The notes under the pieces are model-generated. The model saw only the letters and a program-made list of their open reading frames with translations, was not told the origin of the DNA and made no database searches. Positions 61,424 to 64,000 of a stretch of DNA of 64,000 bases are shown here, piece after piece. Every line of letters begins with the position of its first letter. Position 1 is the stretch's first letter. Position numbers and translations under genes: made by a program. Source of the DNA: Chryseobacterium sp. ZHDP1 (lineage in GTDB: Bacteria > Bacteroidota > Bacteroidia > Flavobacteriales > Weeksellaceae); NCBI RefSeq assembly GCF_018603435.1, contig NZ_CP075682.1:682001-746000 (forward strand), written 5' to 3'.

Positions 61424-62374
61424 TTACAAAACTTCATCAATATTATAATTCTTATGCTCTCTGTTGGTTCTGATAATCATTTCTCCTAAAAATCCGGCTA
61501 CGAAAAGCAGGGTTCCCATAATCATCATGGTTAAAGCAATAAAAAACCACGGATTATTGGTAATTAAATGACCATAAATTCCTCTTGCCACATCAATTAA
61601 CTTTGAAACACCCAACCAAAGTGCAGAGAGAAAACCAAAGATAAACATTAAAGTTCCTACCGCTCCGAAGAAATGCATCGGCCTTCCTCCGAAACGACTT
61701 ACAAACCAAAGTGTTACCAGATCCAGAAATCCTCTGATAAATCTTTCGGTTCCGAATTTTGAAGTTCCGTAAGGTCTCGCTTGGTGCTGAACTTCTTTTT
61801 CCGTAATTCTTCTGAATCCTGCATTTGCCGCCAAAACAGGAATGTAACGGTGCATATCTCCGTAAACATCAATTGATTTTACGACCTGCTTTTTGTAAGC
61901 TTTCAGTCCGCAGTTGAAATCGTGAAGATAAACACCGGAGACTTTTCTGGCTGCGGCATTGAATAATTTCGACGGTACGTTTTTCGTCATTACGTTATCA
62001 AAACGCTTTTTTTTCCAGCCGGAAACAATGTCGTAATTATCCTGAACAACCATGTTGTACAATTCAGGGATTTCTTCCGGAAAATCCTGTAAATCAGCAT
62101 CCATGGTGATGATGACATCTCCGTTTGTTCTTTCAAACGCAGCATGAAGCGCCTGAGATTTTCCGTAATTTTTAGAAAATTTAATTCCGTGGATCTGAGG
62201 ATGCTGTACTTTCAAATTTTCGATAATGCTCCACGAAAGATCCGTACTTCCATCATCTACAAACCAGATTTCATAAGATAAACTATTTGATTTACAAACG
62301 TTATCAATCCTTGAAAAAAGCTCTTCCAGAGAGGCTTCCTCATTCAGTAACGGAATAACTATAGATAAATTCAT
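61424..62374 (-). CDS. Family 2 glycosyltransferase with two C-terminal membrane helices
   Basis: A 316-aa GT2 of the DPM/ArnC-like polyisoprenyl-phosphate type. It has LSIVIPLLNEEASLEELF, WFVDDGSTDLS, the DxD-containing TMDADLQDFPEEIPEL and HDFNCGLKAYKK. Two membrane segments lie at about residues 230-260 and 275-300. It probably makes a lipid-linked sugar for the envelope. 11 bp upstream of the barrel gene, 17 bp downstream of the DUF4199 gene. Confidence 0.93.
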   Translation of the reverse strand: MNLSIVIPLLNEEASLEELFSRIDNVCKSNSLSYEIWFVDDGSTDLSWSIIENLKVQHPQIHGIKFSKNYGKSQALHAAFERTNGDVIITMDADLQDFPEEIPELYNMVVQDNYDIVSGWKKKRFDNVMTKNVPSKLFNAAARKVSGVYLHDFNCGLKAYKKQVVKSIDVYGDMHRYIPVLAANAGFRRITEKEVQHQARPYGTSKFGTERFIRGFLDLVTLWFVSRFGGRPMHFFGAVGTLMFIFGFLSALWLGVSKLIDVARGIYGHLITNNPWFFIALTMMIMGTLLFVAGFLGEMIIRTNREHKNYNIDEVL

Positions 62375-62391
62375 TTAATTTTAATAAAAAA

Positions 62392-62991
62392 TTATTCTTG
62401 GTTTTGTTCTTCCTGATAGATTGTTTTTGTTCTGAAAAACGCTCCGAAAAACACTGACAAAACTACGTAAAATATAAGAATTGCCGCAAAATATCCTGAA
62501 AAATGACTTGCAGTAAGCATATCTTTTCCTTTCACCGCTTCCGGAGAGAAGCTTGGAAGCCTTTCTTTGTACTTTTTATCCAGTTCATCAATGTCTTTCT
62601 GGTGCTTTAAAACTTTTCTTGCAGAATAATATTCTTTATCCATTTCCGCTTTCTGTCTTGTCACATACTGATAATTCAGCAGTTTTTTCGCGTCTGTATC
62701 TACAAAATTTAAGAAAGCATAAATGCTGAAAATGGATAAAATTCCTCCGATAAACATGGGAACGAAAGCTCTTTTAAATGCTTCTTTGAAGCTCACCGTT
62801 CTATGGCTGCTCCAGTAAGATTTCACCGACCAGAACGCAGCTCCGGCATACAGAATCGGTAAAACGAAAGCATTGGCTTTCAATGAAATATCAAAATAAT
62901 TAACTCCTGAAAAGAAGTAATACACCACGAAAAAAACGATCATCGTAGCGCCAAACAGTAAAATTCCTAATGTGGAAGGGCTCTTCGTCAT
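62392..62991 (-). CDS. DUF4199 membrane protein
   Basis: About 199 aa with four membrane helices, three in the first 90 residues (LGILLFGATMIVFFVVYYFF; AFVLPILYAGAAFWSV; FVPMFIGGILSIFSIYAFL) and one near the end, with a charged loop between, as in DUF4199. The start at 62991 is chosen because the longer frame from 63060 adds a basic non-family leader close to the SRP RNA promoter. First gene of the leftward envelope operon. Function unknown. Confidence 0.85.
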   Translation of the reverse strand: MTKSPSTLGILLFGATMIVFFVVYYFFSGVNYFDISLKANAFVLPILYAGAAFWSVKSYWSSHRTVSFKEAFKRAFVPMFIGGILSIFSIYAFLNFVDTDAKKLLNYQYVTRQKAEMDKEYYSARKVLKHQKDIDELDKKYKERLPSFSPEAVKGKDMLTASHFSGYFAAILIFYVVLSVFFGAFFRTKTIYQEEQNQE

Positions 62992-63090
62992 ATCTAATTT
63001 TTTTGAAAATTTCTGAAAAATTATTGGTCTGAATTTCAGCAAACTACCTCTGCAAGCCAATTTTTTCCATTAATTTTCTTTAATAAAGTT

Positions 63091-63119
63091 TTGAGTTTTG
63101 CAAAATATTCCTACCTTTG
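63091..63119 (+). promoter_or_regulatory. Promoter of the SRP RNA gene
   Basis: TTG at 63091-63093, 18-bp spacer and TACCTTTG at 63112-63119. It ends 5 bp before the first paired base of the RNA. Confidence 0.8.
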
Positions 63120-63123
63120 CAAC

Positions 63124-63222
63124 GGCAAGTCCTAAACAACCAGCTCCTGAGAATCCTCCAGGGTGGGAACGCAGCAAAGGTAATCGGTCGTAGCGGTGTG
63201 ATTTAGGTAGCTTGCCATTTTT
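63124..63222 (+). ncRNA. ffs: Small signal recognition particle RNA (4.5S-type)
   Basis: The RNA component of SRP, which pairs with Ffh to target membrane and secreted proteins. The conserved loop region is visible in GGGTGGGAACGCAGCAAAGG (63161-63180), with the GGAA-type tetraloop and the asymmetric loop. The ends pair as GGCAAG (63124-63129) with CTTGCC (63211-63216), followed by a T-run that terminates transcription. About 95 nt, the short bacterial type lacking the Alu domain. Confidence 0.9.
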
Positions 63223-63325
63223 TATTGGTTTAAGTTGAAGAGAGGTAATTGGATAATTATCTTTTTTTGTTTTTATATACTTCAACATTTTAATTCCTGT
63301 TTTCAAATTACCTCCCAACATTTAT

Positions 63326-64000
63326 TTAAAATTCGAACGTCTCTCCCAGTTTTGGTAAAACAAGTTCTACATTTTTATCTTCAAAATGCTTTAATGCACT
63401 TTCATGATTAATTTCAATAGCAGGGAAAGTATCAAAATGACATCCGATTACTTTTGGAGTTTTTAATAATTCTGCTGCTGCAAATGCTGCCTTTCTCGGG
63501 CACATTGTGTAGTGACTTCCGATCGGAAGGATGGAAAGGTGTAAATTACCGTACAACCTTGGAAACAGCTCCATATCTGCCATTACTCCGGTGTCTCCTG
63601 CCATATACAGGTTTTTACCTTCAGGAAGCCTGAAAATATAGCCTACAGGAACGCCGCCATAACTTCCGTCCGGAAACGAACTTGTATGATGAGCCGGAAC
63701 CATAGAAATTTTAAGATCATCGATTTTTGCTGATCCTCCTAAGTTGACATCGTCTGTGTTTTTTGCATTTTTAAAGTATCCGCAGATTTCGGGAACTGCA
63801 ATAAGTGTTGCTTCAGGATGATGCTGTAAAACTTCCTCTACATCCGCAATGTGATCTCCATGAGCGTGCGTTAATAAAATATAATCGATTTTCTGTGCAG
63901 AAATATCGAATCCTGACTCTGCCTTTTTATAGTTGTAGAATGGATCTGATAATATTGTTTTGTCTTTGTACGTGAACAAAAAGCAATTTTGTCCTAAGTA
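63326..64000 (-). CDS. UPF0173 MBL-fold metal-dependent hydrolase (5' truncated by window edge)
   Basis: The frame stays open to the right edge (YLGQNCFLFTYKDKTILSDP), so the TTG near 63979 is internal and the true start is outside. Motifs: LLTHAHGDHIADVEE with HxHxDH, VPAHHTSSFPDG, YMAGDTGVMADMEL and IGCHFDTFP, matching the UPF0173/YtkL-like MBL family. Substrate unknown. Confidence 0.92.
   Translation of the reverse strand, partial: YLGQNCFLFTYKDKTILSDPFYNYKKAESGFDISAQKIDYILLTHAHGDHIADVEEVLQHHPEATLIAVPEICGYFKNAKNTDDVNLGGSAKIDDLKISMVPAHHTSSFPDGSYGGVPVGYIFRLPEGKNLYMAGDTGVMADMELFPRLYGNLHLSILPIGSHYTMCPRKAAFAAAELLKTPKVIGCHFDTFPAIEINHESALKHFEDKNVELVLPKLGETFEF

Noticed and set aside
63070..63321. 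An 83-codon open frame on the minus strand over the SRP RNA
   Set aside because: It overlaps the conserved SRP RNA and its promoter, has no family features and is explained by the RNA gene.

Overview
The window looks like chromosome of a Flavobacteriia bacterium close to Chryseobacterium (family Weeksellaceae). The evidence is an AT-rich sequence with GC-poor spacers, repeated promoter cores of the Bacteroidetes type (TAnnTTTG at -7 with TTG about 19-21 bp upstream), almost no Shine-Dalgarno sequences, several TTG starts, and typical gene content: a detached atpD-atpC pair, a GT117/DUF2723 membrane protein, a head-GIN lipoprotein, bacillithiol genes and a probable sulfonolipid pair. No rRNA, tRNA, CRISPR array, transposase or phage gene was seen. 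One structural RNA, the small bacterial SRP RNA, lies near the right end.

Layout. 1-3157: end of an AraC regulator, a DUF421 membrane protein, an acetyltransferase, and a metallo-beta-lactamase (MBL) fold hydrolase divergent from an HxlR regulator. 3337-8586: a leftward biotin operon in the order ferritin-like di-iron protein, bioF, bioD, bioB, bioA. It faces a MocR/GntR-type regulator (8652-10136) across a 65-bp divergent promoter. 10194-16454: the rightward four-gene 'ligase-associated' DNA repair module (MBL exonuclease, ATP-dependent ligase, Lhr-type DEXH helicase, PdeM phosphoesterase), with an inverted pair of dispersed repeats around the ligase and helicase genes. 16473-22741: small metabolic and redox genes (nucleosidase, DsbA-like, MBL, LuxR-type HTH, CAT-like, dehydrogenase, flavin-binding stress protein).

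22848-31180 is a stress island: PAP2 phosphatase, SDR, CinA, large-subunit catalase, DUF892 ferritin-like protein, a charged disordered protein with a KGG tail, two Crp/Fnr paralogues and a small lipoprotein. Two of its promoters have the same palindrome at the same distance from the -7 box. 31423-33964 is a tightly overlapping leftward operon of a PH-like unknown, a YfiT/BstA-type DinB protein, DUF1569, YtxJ and a third Crp/Fnr regulator, which points to bacillithiol redox control. 33965-36954 is an AT-rich stretch of unknown secreted proteins, a DUF1697 gene, repeats and a possible gene remnant.

37012-42078: two large GT-C type membrane glycosyltransferase candidates. 42301-46991: a CBS-like synthase, a cysteate/serine acyltransferase-like enzyme and a B12-binding radical SAM protein; the first two fit capnine (sulfonolipid) synthesis. 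47147-59145: F1 ATPase beta and epsilon, ribF, a frameshifted MmcQ/YjbR pseudogene, glutathione peroxidase, a LolA-like protein, kdsB, an aminotransferase, a phosphosugar mutase and lipoproteins. 59280-62991: a leftward operon of DUF4199, GT2, a beta-barrel-like protein, a head-GIN lipoprotein and an unusual stand-alone, degenerate GyrB-type ATPase domain. 63124-64000: SRP RNA and a 5'-truncated UPF0173 MBL hydrolase.

Most unusual items: the di-iron protein heading a biotin operon without bioC/bioH; the catalytically eroded GyrB-like domain; the twin Crp/Fnr promoters; and several dispersed palindromic repeat families, one of which sits in frame inside the radical SAM gene.
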